Assembly: GCA_026710545.1 (NCBI GenBank)
Contig: JAPOQU010000072.1
Location: 1-63,206, forward strand
DNA length: 63,206 nt
Direction of reading: 5' to 3'
From: Gammaproteobacteria bacterium
GTDB taxonomy: Bacteria; Pseudomonadota; Gammaproteobacteria; Eutrophobiales; Eutrophobiaceae
The position numbers and the translations under genes are program-made. The first letter of the stretch is position 1; each line of letters starts with the position of its first letter. Under the pieces are notes generated by a model that was not told where the DNA came from, did not search any database, and was given only the letters and a program-made list of their open reading frames with translations. Below are positions 24,722 through 33,780 of this stretch, piece after piece.

Positions 24722-25918
24722 TTGCCTGATAACAGTAATTCAGGCGCACTGGAAGGGGTGCGCGTACTCGAACTCGGCCAGCTTATTGCGGGCCCGTTCT
24801 GCGGCCAGGTGCTGGCGGACATGGGCGCCGAGGTGATCAAGATAGAGTTGCCCGGTCGCGGCGACCCGATGCGCGATTGGGGACAAGGGGAGCCCGTGTG
24901 GTGGCCTGTTGTCGCACGCAACAAGAAATGCATCACCCTGGACGTCAGGTCCGGGCAGGGCAAGGCCATCATCGGTGAACTGGTGGAGAAAGCGGATATC
25001 GTCCTGGAGAACTTCAGGCCGGGCACCATGGAGAAATGGGGACTGGGATATGCCGACCTGGCCAGGCTCAACCAGGGTATTATCATGGTGCGCGTCTCCG
25101 GCTACGGCCAATCTGGTCCTTACTCCTCGCGCGCGGGTTATGGGGGCATCGGCGAAGCCATGGGCGGCTTGCGGTACATCGTTGGCGATCCCTCTACGCC
25201 ACCCAGCCGGGTGGGCATCAGCATAGGCGATACCCTCGCGGCCATGTTCGCTGCCATCGGCGCCCTGTCGGCGTTACAGTTCCGGCAACGGACCGGGCAG
25301 GGTCAGGTCGTTGATTCGGCCATTTATGAAGCGGTGCTGGGGGTGATGGAATCCACGGTTCCGGAATACGACCAGCTCGGGACTATCAGGGAGCGCACCG
25401 GTTCGATCCTGGCCAAGGTTGCCCCTTCCAACGTCTATCCGACTTCGGATGACGACATGATCATCATGGGGGCCAACCAGGACACCGTTTTCGCGCGGCT
25501 GTGTGAAGCCATGCAGCAGCCGGAACTGGCAAAGGATGAAAGATTCAGCACCCACGTTGCCCGGGGAGAGAACCAGGCGCTACTGGACGATATGATTTCC
25601 GCCTGGTCAAAAGGCTTCACGGCCGACGACCTGCTGGCGCTCCTGGAACAGCATGCCGTACCGGCGGGGCGGATTTACCGGGCGCCGGACATGCTCAAGG
25701 ACGAGCATTTTATCGCCAGGGAGAGCATCGTTGAGGTGGAACACCCGAAATACGAGAACCTGAAGATGCAGAACGTATTCCCCAGGTTGTCGGCCACGCC
25801 GGGCAGCGTCAAGTGGACCGGACCGGCCCTCGGAGAGCATAACGGGGAAATCTACCGGGAGTTGCTCGGCTACAGCGACTCTGATTTGGAACGGTTGAAC
25901 AAGGACGGGATAATCTGA
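24722..25918 (+). CDS. CaiB/BaiF family CoA transferase
   Basis: About 398 aa. The start is set at a TTG (24722) preceded by GGGGAAG; a GTG at 24695 and a TTG at 24680 are alternatives. It begins GALEGVRVLELGQLIAGPF, then GAEVIKIELPGRGDPMRDWG, VLENFRPGTMEKWGL and YGQSGPYSSRAGYG, the standard class III CoA-transferase pattern. It moves CoA between carboxylic acids. The donor and acceptor are not evident from neighbours. Confidence 0.88.
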   Translation: MPDNSNSGALEGVRVLELGQLIAGPFCGQVLADMGAEVIKIELPGRGDPMRDWGQGEPVWWPVVARNKKCITLDVRSGQGKAIIGELVEKADIVLENFRPGTMEKWGLGYADLARLNQGIIMVRVSGYGQSGPYSSRAGYGGIGEAMGGLRYIVGDPSTPPSRVGISIGDTLAAMFAAIGALSALQFRQRTGQGQVVDSAIYEAVLGVMESTVPEYDQLGTIRERTGSILAKVAPSNVYPTSDDDMIIMGANQDTVFARLCEAMQQPELAKDERFSTHVARGENQALLDDMISAWSKGFTADDLLALLEQHAVPAGRIYRAPDMLKDEHFIARESIVEVEHPKYENLKMQNVFPRLSATPGSVKWTGPALGEHNGEIYRELLGYSDSDLERLNKDGII

Positions 25919-25943
25919 TTATGCAGGCAATCGTCACTGGGAC

Positions 25944-26064
25944 ATTTGGGGTCAGAGTAAGGGGTCAGAGTAAGGGGTCAGAGTAAAAATACACAACAAC
26001 GAAGCTGTGACGCTAACCGGGGTGGAAGTATTTTTACTCTGACCCCTTACTCTGACCCCAAATA
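25944..26064. repeat. Long GGGGTCAGAGTA-family element, copy with 3+2 arm units
   Basis: Three tandem GGGGTCAGAGTAA units on the left and two complementary units on the right enclose a core of about 35 bases (ACAACAACGAAGCTGTGACG... to GGGGTGGAAG). The same core is present at 29151-29271 in reverse orientation and at 52132-52269. This copy is between the convergent CoA-transferase and hemH genes. Confidence 0.9.
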
Positions 26065-27030
26065 TCATATGTGCGTCCGGATGATGTCGCACAGTGCCGT
26101 TATATGCCGGGGACGGTCGTTCAGGGCGGGGATGTAACTGAATGTTTTACCCCCCGCGCCCAGGAAAAAATCCCTGTTCTGAATCTTGATCTCTTCCAGC
26201 GTTTCCAGGCAGTCCGCGGCAAATCCGGGGCAGATGACATGCACGTGGCCGATGCCGCTCCCGCCCCATTCCTGCAACAGCTTGTCAGTATAGGGCTGCA
26301 GCCATGCGCGGGGACCGAAGCGGGACTGGAAGGAGACATCCCAGAGCTCTTCGTCCAAATCCAGTTGCCGGGCGACCAGCCGGGCGGTCGCCCGGCATTC
26401 GTCGGCATAAGGGTCTCCTGCAAGCACATAGCTCCTGGGCAGGCCGTGAAATGAAAACAGCAGCTTGTCCGGCCTGCCGGACTGCGCCCATTGGCTGCGG
26501 ACGCTTTGCGCCAGCGCATCGATGTAGCCGGGGTTATCGTGGTAACCCGTGATCATCCTTACCTGAGGGATATGGCGCCAGGTTTTCAGGACGGCGGCAA
26601 CGGCATCGAAGGTCGATGCCGTCGTCGCAGCGGAATATTGCGGGTACAGGGGCAGGATAACCAGTTTCCTTACATTGCAGCCTTGCAATTTCTCCAGGGC
26701 GGAGCGGATGGAGGGGTTGCCGTATCGCATGCCCAGTTCCACGCGTACTGACGAGCCGGCATCCTTGTCCAGTTCAGAGCGGATTGCACCGCATTGTTTT
26801 TCCGATATGGCCAGCAGGGGGGAGCCTGCTTCAGTCCATACCTCGCGGTAGGCCTTTGCCGAACGCCGCGGGCGCACTCTCAGGATGACGCCGTGCAGGA
26901 TGAACCACCAGATCCACCTGGGCGTTTCTATGACCCGCGGGTCTGATAAAAACTGCGCCAGGTATTTTCTCAGCGCAGACGGCGTTGGTGCGTCCGGTGT
27001 CCCGAGATTGGTGAGGAGTACGCCTGTCAT
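26065..27030 (-). CDS. hemH: Ferrochelatase HemH
   Basis: 321 aa, the usual bacterial length. It inserts Fe2+ into protoporphyrin IX. GVLLTNLGTPDAPTP starts the protein; the active-site His is in LLFSFHGLPRSYV, and the second conserved acidic residue is in CLETLEEIKI. It is soluble. It ends beside a long palindromic repeat and is isolated from hemB (45808). Confidence 0.97.
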   Translation of the reverse strand: MTGVLLTNLGTPDAPTPSALRKYLAQFLSDPRVIETPRWIWWFILHGVILRVRPRRSAKAYREVWTEAGSPLLAISEKQCGAIRSELDKDAGSSVRVELGMRYGNPSIRSALEKLQGCNVRKLVILPLYPQYSAATTASTFDAVAAVLKTWRHIPQVRMITGYHDNPGYIDALAQSVRSQWAQSGRPDKLLFSFHGLPRSYVLAGDPYADECRATARLVARQLDLDEELWDVSFQSRFGPRAWLQPYTDKLLQEWGGSGIGHVHVICPGFAADCLETLEEIKIQNRDFFLGAGGKTFSYIPALNDRPRHITALCDIIRTHI

Positions 27031-27082
27031 AGTCTGTGTATTCCTGTAATTTCTGTTCGCCAGTATAACTTATTATGTTGCT

Positions 27083-27993
27083 ATCAATGGGGTCAGACTC
27101 GATAGATTTTTATATCCTGCCTGTCCATGACTTGATCGGTATTGAATAATAAGGGACTATGAACAGGGTCGTTATGCCTCCCTTGAAAAGACAAGTTTCC
27201 GAACCTCTGCTCGGCCCGTCGGACCCGCCACCGTTCGAGTTCGTCGACCGCCGCGACATGACGAGATACCTGGTGGTTGCCGATCACGCAGGCAATGCCG
27301 TACCCGCATCGCTACAGGGCCTGGGCCTGGCGCAGCGAGTGTTTAGCGAGCATATTGCCGTTGACATCGGCAGCCGGGCTACGGCCATGTTGATTGCGCA
27401 AAGACTGGGCGCTTCGCTGGTCATGGGAAACTACTCCCGCCTGGTTGTGGATCTGAACCGCGACCTGGACGATCCCACTGCATTCATCCCGGAAAGCGAC
27501 GGCGTGGCCATACCCGGAAACCGGGATCTTGGCGTTGATGAAAAGCGGCAGCGGAGCGCTGCGATATTCCAGCCTTATCACGCTGCCATCGACAACCTTA
27601 TCGACGACTTCCTGCTAAAGGGAACCGTACCCGTGATGATCAGCGTCCACAGTTTTACCCCGGTGCTGGGAAACCGGCGCCGTCCCTGGCATATCGGCGT
27701 GTTGTGGGACAAGGACCCGCGTATCGCACTGCCCCTGCTGGAGAAGCTCAGGCAGGACCGGGACCTGGTTGTCGGCGACAACGAGCCTTATTCCGGCCAT
27801 CACCATGCCGACTACACGGTTGATAACCACGCAGAGGGCAGGGGACTTGCCAACGTATCCATTGAAATACGGCAGGATCTCCTGCACGATAAGGCCGGTG
27901 TCGAGCGCTGGACGGCGCTCCTGGTCGATGCCTTGACGGAAATACTGGCCGATGAGACATTATATAAATCAATCGAGTCTGACCCCATTGATT
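27083..27993. repeat. Inverted repeat pair flanking the N-formylglutamate amidohydrolase gene
   Basis: The left unit (about 27083-27112) and right unit (about 27960-27993) are inverted copies built on ATCAATGGGGTCAGACTCGA and about 30 bases long. They lie about 870 bases apart on either side of one gene, and the right one is inside its coding end. They are a diverged form of the GGGGTCAGAGTA family. Confidence 0.75.
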
Positions 27994-28025
27994 TCCGGGG
28001 AGGTAATCTGAATGGCAATCCCTGA
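27159..28025 (+). CDS. N-formylglutamate amidohydrolase family protein
   Basis: 288 aa. The family hydrolyses N-formylglutamate or related N-acyl amino acids. Family features are VVADHAGNAVPASL, then HIAVDIGSRATAM, LVVDLNRDLDDPTAF and MISVHSFTP, with probable metal ligands His and Asp. The last twenty or so residues (SIESDPIDFRGG...) are encoded by a dispersed repeat and are probably not ancestral. It overlaps the start of the GCS2 gene by 14 bases, which suggests coupling. The acceptor substrate is unknown. Confidence 0.8.
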   Translation: MNRVVMPPLKRQVSEPLLGPSDPPPFEFVDRRDMTRYLVVADHAGNAVPASLQGLGLAQRVFSEHIAVDIGSRATAMLIAQRLGASLVMGNYSRLVVDLNRDLDDPTAFIPESDGVAIPGNRDLGVDEKRQRSAAIFQPYHAAIDNLIDDFLLKGTVPVMISVHSFTPVLGNRRRPWHIGVLWDKDPRIALPLLEKLRQDRDLVVGDNEPYSGHHHADYTVDNHAEGRGLANVSIEIRQDLLHDKAGVERWTALLVDALTEILADETLYKSIESDPIDFRGGNLNGNP

Positions 28026-29166
28026 ACCTGCGTTCACTGTCGGTATCGAAGAGGAATACCTGCTGGTGAACAGGGAAACGCGTGACCTGTGCAACGACAC
28101 ACCCGAAACCATGGTACAGGAATGCGCGGCGCTGTGTGGGGGGCAGGTCACTCCCGAATTTCTCCGCTCCCAGATCGAGGTGGGCACCAGGCCCTGCAAA
28201 ACCATTCCCGAGGCCCGTGAGGACCTCGCTTCCTTAAGGAGTGCAGTCATCGAGGTTGCAGGCCGTTACGGACTGGCGCCCATCGCCGCGTCCACCCACC
28301 CCTTCGCCAGTTGGCGTGACCAGCGGCACACGGAGAAGGAACGTTACGATATCCTCGAACACGACATGCAGGCTGCCGCAAGACGCATGCTGATCTGCGG
28401 CATGCACGTCCACGTCGGTATCGGGGACAACGAATTGCGCATCGACCTGTTGAATCAATTCAACTACTTCCTGCCCCACCTGCTGGCCCTGAGTTGCTCG
28501 TCTCCTTTCTGGGAAGGGGAAAACACGGGCCTGATGTCATACCGGTTAACGGTGTTTGACGCCTTGCAGCGCACCGGCATCCCCGAGCAGTTTTCGAGTT
28601 ACGCGGAGTATGAACGCCATATCAATATTCTGAAATCCGCCGGGGTAATTGATGATGCAAGCAAAGTCTGGTGGGACCTGCGGCCCAGTGCGCGCTATCC
28701 GACCCTGGAGGCGCGTATCATGGACGTATGCACATCCCTGGATGACGCGGCCTGTATTGCTGCATTGACGGTTTGTATCATGCGTATGCTCTACCGCCTG
28801 CGCAAGAACAACCAGCGCTGGCGGGCTTATGCCCAGATGCTGGTGACGGAAAACCGCTGGCGCGCCATGCGCTACGGTCCTGACGAGGGGTTGATCGACT
28901 TCGGCAAAAGCGAGATTGTCCCGTTCGATGTGTTACTGGAAGAATTGATCGAGCTTGTTGAAGAAGACGCCGATGTCCTGGACTGTACCGCTGAACTGGT
29001 GCATGCGCGCACCATCCTCACACGCGGCACCAGCGCACACCGGCAGCTTGTGGCGTACGAGCGGGCCCTCCGCTTGGGTATGGACAAGCAGAAAGCGCTG
29101 CATGCCGTGGTCGACATGCTGATCACTGAGACAGCCCCGGATACTGAAAATTTGGGGTCAGAGTAA
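28012..29166 (+). CDS. Carboxylate-amine ligase, GCS2/YbdK family
   Basis: 384 aa. PAFTVGIEEEYLLVNRETRD, then RSQIEVGTRP and MLICGMHVHVGI, are typical of the GCS2 glutamate-cysteine ligase family. It is homologous to E. coli YbdK, which has weak glutamate-cysteine ligase activity. It is paired with an N-formylglutamate amidohydrolase, a pairing seen in other proteobacteria, and may make an unknown gamma-glutamyl or amide compound. The C-terminal residues NLGSE and the stop are supplied by a repeat. Confidence 0.86.
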   Translation: MAIPEPAFTVGIEEEYLLVNRETRDLCNDTPETMVQECAALCGGQVTPEFLRSQIEVGTRPCKTIPEAREDLASLRSAVIEVAGRYGLAPIAASTHPFASWRDQRHTEKERYDILEHDMQAAARRMLICGMHVHVGIGDNELRIDLLNQFNYFLPHLLALSCSSPFWEGENTGLMSYRLTVFDALQRTGIPEQFSSYAEYERHINILKSAGVIDDASKVWWDLRPSARYPTLEARIMDVCTSLDDAACIAALTVCIMRMLYRLRKNNQRWRAYAQMLVTENRWRAMRYGPDEGLIDFGKSEIVPFDVLLEELIELVEEDADVLDCTAELVHARTILTRGTSAHRQLVAYERALRLGMDKQKALHAVVDMLITETAPDTENLGSE

Positions 29167-29271
29167 GGGGTCAGAGCAAAAATACTTCCACCCCGGTTAG
29201 CGTCACAGCTTCGTTGTTGTGTATTTTTACTCTGACCCCTTACTCTGACCCCTTACTCTGACCCCAAATAT
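29151..29271. repeat. Long GGGGTCAGAGTA-family element, inverted copy
   Basis: Two left units (the second changed to GAGCAA), the core in reverse orientation relative to 25944-26064, and three right units. It contains the stop codon of the GCS2 gene and ends seven bases before the stop of the permease gene on the other strand. Confidence 0.9.
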
Positions 29272-29277
29272 CCATGC

Positions 29278-31755
29278 TCAGTATTGTCTGAGCGCCAGCA
29301 CGGGTGGCGTGGACAGGACCTTGCGGGTGCCGGCCAAACCGCCGATGACAACGACCAGCGTACATAGCAGCGGTGTGATGAGCCACACCCAGGGATTAAT
29401 CATGATGTCCATGTGGAAGACGAATTCGGCAAGTAACATTTCCGCCACGGTGGCTGTCAGGGCGGCGACAATGCCGGCAATCAGGCCGAGCAGGGCGAAC
29501 TCTGCCAGCAGGCCGGTAAGAACATGGCTGCGTCCTGCTCCCAGGGTGCTCAGCAGCGCGGTTTCGTACCTGCGTTCATCGTGGGTGGTCTGCAGCGCGG
29601 CAAGCAGGACTATAATCCCGGCCAGCAAGGTAAAACCCGAAACAAATTCCACTGCCTTCACCACCTGTTGCATGATCCCGCGCACCTGCCTGAGGATGGA
29701 ATCCACGTCGAAGACGGTGATACTCGGCCAGGTCCTGACCAGGTCGATAAGCAGCGGCCTGTCTTCCGGAGCCAGGTGGAAACTGGTTATGTAAGACGCC
29801 GGGTAGCCGTCCAGTGTGCCTGGGTTGGCGACGACAAAGAAATTCACGTTGAACGTATCCCAATCGACCCACCTGGTATTGCTGACCGTTCCGGCTACCT
29901 GTTTGTCTGCGATCTTGAACTCCAGCCGGTCACCCAGTGAAATCCCCAGGGTGGCTGCGAACTCCTCCTCGAACGAAAACAGGTTTTCGCCGGTTTCGCC
30001 CCACCATTCCCCGGCCGTCAGCCGGTTGTCATCCTGCAGGGAACCCGCTATGGACAGATTGAAGGTGCGCCTGGCGAAACGTTTGGCCCGCTCTTCCGTG
30101 TAGTCGTCCGGATTAACCGTACGCTCGTTAATGGTCATCAGGCGGGCGCGGATCATCGGAAAAACCGGCGGAGCGACTCCGGTCCGGTCATCGATAAACT
30201 TCCTGACCGCGTCCACCTCGCCGGGCTGGATGTTGATGAGGAAATAGTTGGGGGTATCGGGAGGTAACCGGTTGTTCCAGTTTGCCAGCAGATCGGTCCG
30301 GATCAGCACCAGCAGGGTAAGCACCATTACACCTATGCTGATGGCCAGGATCTGTGCCATGCTCAGCCCGGCCCGGCGCACGATGTTAGCCAGACCGAAG
30401 CGGGCGGCAACGCCGACACCCGACCGCAGCGTGTTCAACCAGCGGATTGCCAGCCGCGTGGCCAGGTACGACGCTACAGCGGTTATCGCCAGCCCGGTGA
30501 AACCGTACAGGATCAAGTCCACGCTGCCCGATTTCCACGGCGCCAGCAGTAACAGGCAGCCAATCGCTGCTGTATAAATGCCCAGGTTGCTCAAGGGCTG
30601 GGGAACCAGGTCCCGCCTGAGCACCCGCAGCGGTGTTACGTTCTTCAGCCGCAGGATCTGCGGCATGGCAAAGCCCAGGACCGTCACCACGCCGGCCGCC
30701 ATACCGACCAGGACCGGAGTCAGGCCAGGCTCCGGGACAGGTCTCGTCACCAGCCCCTGCATCAACGCCGTCAGGCCGGATTGCCCCAGGTAGCCGAAGG
30801 CGCAGCCGATGCCGCTGCAGAACAAGGCAAGGACCGACAACTGGATGAAATAGATTTTAATGATCATACCCTGGTCTGCTCCGAAGCAGCGCATGATGGC
30901 GCAGTTGTCAAAATGCCTGACAACGTAGCGTTGAGCAGACAAGGCGATGGCGAGACCGGCCAGTGCGATACTCACCAGTACGGCAAGGCCCAGGAACTGT
31001 TCCGCCCGGTCCAGGGCGGTGCGCAATTCAGGCCGGGCGTCGCGTATGCCCCGGATATCGTATTCTTCGTAGTCGCCGGTCAAATCGCGGAACCCGGTCA
31101 CAGCTTCACCCGGGCCGGAGACCAGCAGCCGGTATATAGCCCGGCTGCCGGGCCTGATGAGGCCGGTGGTTTCCAGGTCTGCAAGGTTCATCAGCAATCT
31201 CGGGGCGATATTGAACATGTCGCCCCCGCGATCGGGTTCGTAAGTCAATACTTTTGCCGCGTGCAGGGACGATGCCCCCAGGTTGACGTTATCGCCGACG
31301 TTGAAATCCAGTAACTGGAACAGCCGCGGATCAGGCCACACCGAACCCGGCTCCGGTATGGTCCCGCTGACGATCTCTTCGGAAAACAACTGCTCCGAAA
31401 CCAGCAGCCTGCCCCGCAGCGGATAACCGGATTGCACCGCCTTCACCTCCGCCAGCTCAAGCCTGTCAGCGAAGACGACGACGCTTCGGAAACTGACGGT
31501 CAGCGCCGTTTGCAATCCCAGCCCCCGGGCCTGTTCGATGAACTCCCGGCCGAAAGGTTCGGCCGAACTGACAACAAGATCCGCGGCAAGCAACTCGGTG
31601 GCCTGGATTTCCGTAACCTGGTTGACCCGGTCGGTAAAGAAGCCGACAGTCGTCAGGCTTGTCACCGCTATGATCAGCGCCAGCCCGATCAGGCGCAGTT
31701 CCCCCGCACGCCAATCCCGCAGCAACTGGGTAAGTGACAGTCTAAGCAGGAACAT
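29278..31755 (-). CDS. ABC transporter permease, FtsX/MacB-like (YbbP type)
   Basis: 825 aa, about the length of E. coli YbbP. It has an N-terminal TM, a large periplasmic region, two FtsX-like permease blocks and about ten TM segments (GLALIIAVTSLTTVGFF, SIALAGLAIALSAQ, ILAISIGVMVLTLLVLI). It overlaps the ATPase gene upstream by 14 bases. The E. coli neighbourhood ybbA-ybbP beside tesA is the same, and its function is still poorly understood; lipid or lipoprotein handling is assumed. Confidence 0.9.
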   Translation of the reverse strand: MFLLRLSLTQLLRDWRAGELRLIGLALIIAVTSLTTVGFFTDRVNQVTEIQATELLAADLVVSSAEPFGREFIEQARGLGLQTALTVSFRSVVVFADRLELAEVKAVQSGYPLRGRLLVSEQLFSEEIVSGTIPEPGSVWPDPRLFQLLDFNVGDNVNLGASSLHAAKVLTYEPDRGGDMFNIAPRLLMNLADLETTGLIRPGSRAIYRLLVSGPGEAVTGFRDLTGDYEEYDIRGIRDARPELRTALDRAEQFLGLAVLVSIALAGLAIALSAQRYVVRHFDNCAIMRCFGADQGMIIKIYFIQLSVLALFCSGIGCAFGYLGQSGLTALMQGLVTRPVPEPGLTPVLVGMAAGVVTVLGFAMPQILRLKNVTPLRVLRRDLVPQPLSNLGIYTAAIGCLLLLAPWKSGSVDLILYGFTGLAITAVASYLATRLAIRWLNTLRSGVGVAARFGLANIVRRAGLSMAQILAISIGVMVLTLLVLIRTDLLANWNNRLPPDTPNYFLINIQPGEVDAVRKFIDDRTGVAPPVFPMIRARLMTINERTVNPDDYTEERAKRFARRTFNLSIAGSLQDDNRLTAGEWWGETGENLFSFEEEFAATLGISLGDRLEFKIADKQVAGTVSNTRWVDWDTFNVNFFVVANPGTLDGYPASYITSFHLAPEDRPLLIDLVRTWPSITVFDVDSILRQVRGIMQQVVKAVEFVSGFTLLAGIIVLLAALQTTHDERRYETALLSTLGAGRSHVLTGLLAEFALLGLIAGIVAALTATVAEMLLAEFVFHMDIMINPWVWLITPLLCTLVVVIGGLAGTRKVLSTPPVLALRQY

Positions 31756-32437
31756 GAGGTTGTCTGATGCGCCCGCCGTCCAGGGTCAGTTTGCGGGAAC
31801 AGTGGGTGGCGACGGCCTCATCATGGGTGACCAGCACCAGGGTCGTGCCGCGCTCCGAATTCAGGCGGAACAGCAGTTCCACGATCTGCGCCGCGGTTTC
31901 CTGGTCAAGGCTGCCGGTGAGTTCATCGGCAAACAGCACCAGCGGCGTACCGGCAAACGCGCGGGCAATGGCCACCCGCTGCTGTTCGCCGCCGGATAAC
32001 TGGTTCGGGTAGTGGGCGCTACGGTCGGACAAGCCGACCTCGGCCAGGTGCGCCAGCGCCATATCCCTGGCAGCGCCGTTCCCTGCCAGTTCCAGCGGCA
32101 GCATGACGTTTTCCAGGGCGGTCAGACCCTGCAGTAACTGGAATGACTGGAATACGAAACCGACCCGCCGGTTACGCAACTTTGCCCTGCCTGCTTCATC
32201 CAGCCTGGTCAGGTCCATGTTATCCAGGATGACTTTGCCGCTTGTCGGCAGGTCCAGCCCTGCCAGTATGCCGATGAGTGTGGACTTTCCGGAACCGGAT
32301 ACGCCTGTTACAGCCAGACTCTCTCCATATTTGATCGCCAGGCTGATATTATCCAGGATAGTCAGGCTGCCGGCGGGACCGTTGACCCGTTTAACCAGGT
32401 TTTCCGCCCGGATAATGTATTTCGAGGTTTGCTCCAT
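31742..32437 (-). CDS. ABC transporter ATP-binding protein (YbbA type)
   Basis: 231 aa from ATG 32435-32437. Walker A is GVSGSGKSTLIG, the Q-loop is VFQSFQLL, the signature is LSGGEQQRVAIARA and Walker B is LVLFADELT, in a LolD-like protein. It is partnered with the permease gene immediately downstream. The start codon overlaps the divergent tesA start by two bases (CATG, 32435-32438). The longer frame from 32506 has no support. Confidence 0.92.
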   Translation of the reverse strand: MEQTSKYIIRAENLVKRVNGPAGSLTILDNISLAIKYGESLAVTGVSGSGKSTLIGILAGLDLPTSGKVILDNMDLTRLDEAGRAKLRNRRVGFVFQSFQLLQGLTALENVMLPLELAGNGAARDMALAHLAEVGLSDRSAHYPNQLSGGEQQRVAIARAFAGTPLVLFADELTGSLDQETAAQIVELLFRLNSERGTTLVLVTHDEAVATHCSRKLTLDGGRIRQPHVPA

Positions 32438-33059
32438 GTTGAGACCAGTTACGTTTATAGTATTTTTATTTGTATCATTATCTGCCCCCGGGTCGGATAA
32501 AATCATCCTGGTACTGGGAGACAGCCTGAGCGCCGGCCACGGTATTGCCCCTGAGGCGGGTTGGGTTTTTCAATTACGCAGCCGTCTGAGCATGGAAGGC
32601 TACAGCTATAAAGTCATAAATGCCAGTATCAGCGGCGAAACCACGCACGGCGCAAACAGTCGTCTTCATGGTATTTTAAAAGAGATAAAACCTGATATCA
32701 CCATCGTCGAACTGGGCGGCAATGACGGCCTGAGGGGGATCCCCCTGGCGGAAATCAGGGATAACCTGCACGAGATCGTCGAAAAAATTTCTGCCTCGGG
32801 CAGCAGCGTACTCCTGGTCGAGATGCTCCTGCCGCCGAATTACGGCGCTGCTTACATAGAAAAATTTGTCGCCGTGTATAAACAACTGGGCTCACAGGAT
32901 AACGTGATCCTGGCGAAATTTATAATGGATGATATTGCCGATAATCCGGATTTGATGCAAAGTGACGGTATTCATCCGAAAGCAGAAGCACAGGTAATGA
33001 TGCTGGACAACCTATGGCCCGATCTCTATCCGTTACTGGAAAAGGACGTTGATCAATGA
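32436..33059 (+). CDS. tesA: Arylesterase/lysophospholipase TesA
   Basis: 207 aa, near E. coli TesA (208). The long open frame begins far upstream on the antisense side of the ABC gene; the real ATG is 32436, with GAGG eight bases before it. A signal peptide (MLRPVTFIVFLFVSLSAPGS) precedes the SGNH blocks: LVLGDSLSAG with the nucleophile Ser, the Gly of INASISGETT, GGNDGLRG, and DGIHPKAEAQ with the catalytic Asp-x-x-His. It hydrolyses thioesters and lysophospholipids in the periplasm. It overlaps the NUDIX gene (ATGA). Confidence 0.94.
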   Translation: MLRPVTFIVFLFVSLSAPGSDKIILVLGDSLSAGHGIAPEAGWVFQLRSRLSMEGYSYKVINASISGETTHGANSRLHGILKEIKPDITIVELGGNDGLRGIPLAEIRDNLHEIVEKISASGSSVLLVEMLLPPNYGAAYIEKFVAVYKQLGSQDNVILAKFIMDDIADNPDLMQSDGIHPKAEAQVMMLDNLWPDLYPLLEKDVDQ

Positions 33060-33640
33060 ATTACTGCAGTCTTTGCGGCGCACAGGTAGTGCAGAAAGTT
33101 CCGCCTGACGACGACCGCCTGCGTTACGTATGCGAGTCCTGCGATGCGATCCACTATCAGAACCCGAAGATAGTTGCGGGGTGCATACCGGTGTGGGAGG
33201 ACAAGGTGCTTATGTGCAAACGCGCGATTGACCCCCGGTACGGCTACTGGACACTGCCCGCGGGCTTCATGGAACTGGGTGAAAGCTCGCACGAGGCGGC
33301 GTTGCGGGAGACCATGGAGGAGGCCAATGCCCGTGTCGAGATCATCAACCTGTTCGCCGTGTTCAACCTGCCCCACGTCAACCAGGTTTACCTGATGTTC
33401 AACTCCACACTCATGGATCTGAATTTCTCCGCCGGTGCGGAAAGCCAGGAAGTGGCGCTGTTTACCCAGGACGAAATACCCTGGGAGCAACTGTCGTTCC
33501 CTACGATCCGTTACTCACTCGAGTTCTTCTTCGAAGACCGGAAGAATAACCACTACCAGTTGCATACGGGTGATATCATTCGCGGCAACTCGGGCCACGA
33601 ATTCCTGACCGGCCCGAAAACCCGGTATCAAGAGTTATAA
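33056..33640 (+). CDS. NUDIX hydrolase with N-terminal zinc ribbon
   Basis: 194 aa. Two CxxC pairs (CSLCG and CESCD) form an N-terminal zinc ribbon. The NUDIX box is GFMELGESSHEAALRETMEE, followed by ANARV where a Gly is usual, so one box position is changed. The product resembles the YgdP/NADH-diphosphatase group, and the substrate (NAD-like or ADP-ribose) is unproven. It overlaps the tesA stop. The 140 bases before sat hold only a short frame at 33652-33762 of doubtful meaning. Confidence 0.85.
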   Translation: MNYCSLCGAQVVQKVPPDDDRLRYVCESCDAIHYQNPKIVAGCIPVWEDKVLMCKRAIDPRYGYWTLPAGFMELGESSHEAALRETMEEANARVEIINLFAVFNLPHVNQVYLMFNSTLMDLNFSAGAESQEVALFTQDEIPWEQLSFPTIRYSLEFFFEDRKNNHYQLHTGDIIRGNSGHEFLTGPKTRYQEL

Positions 33641-33780
33641 CCAGCCGCAGTGATGGATGTAACAGTTCCACCGGATGCTCCCCGGGTTGTGCGGCAGGCG
33701 ACCTGGCACTACCGGGACTTGCTGATGATATCGATATACGCCTGGATACGCACACCAACCTGAAAATTGAGAGGTAACCC

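Noticed and set aside
32103-32435. N-terminal extension of the TesA frame
   Set aside because: It is antisense to the ABC ATPase gene and lies before a clear signal peptide start.
33652-33762. 36-codon frame between the NUDIX and sat genes
   Set aside because: No ribosome site of note and no recognisable motif; likely spacer sequence.
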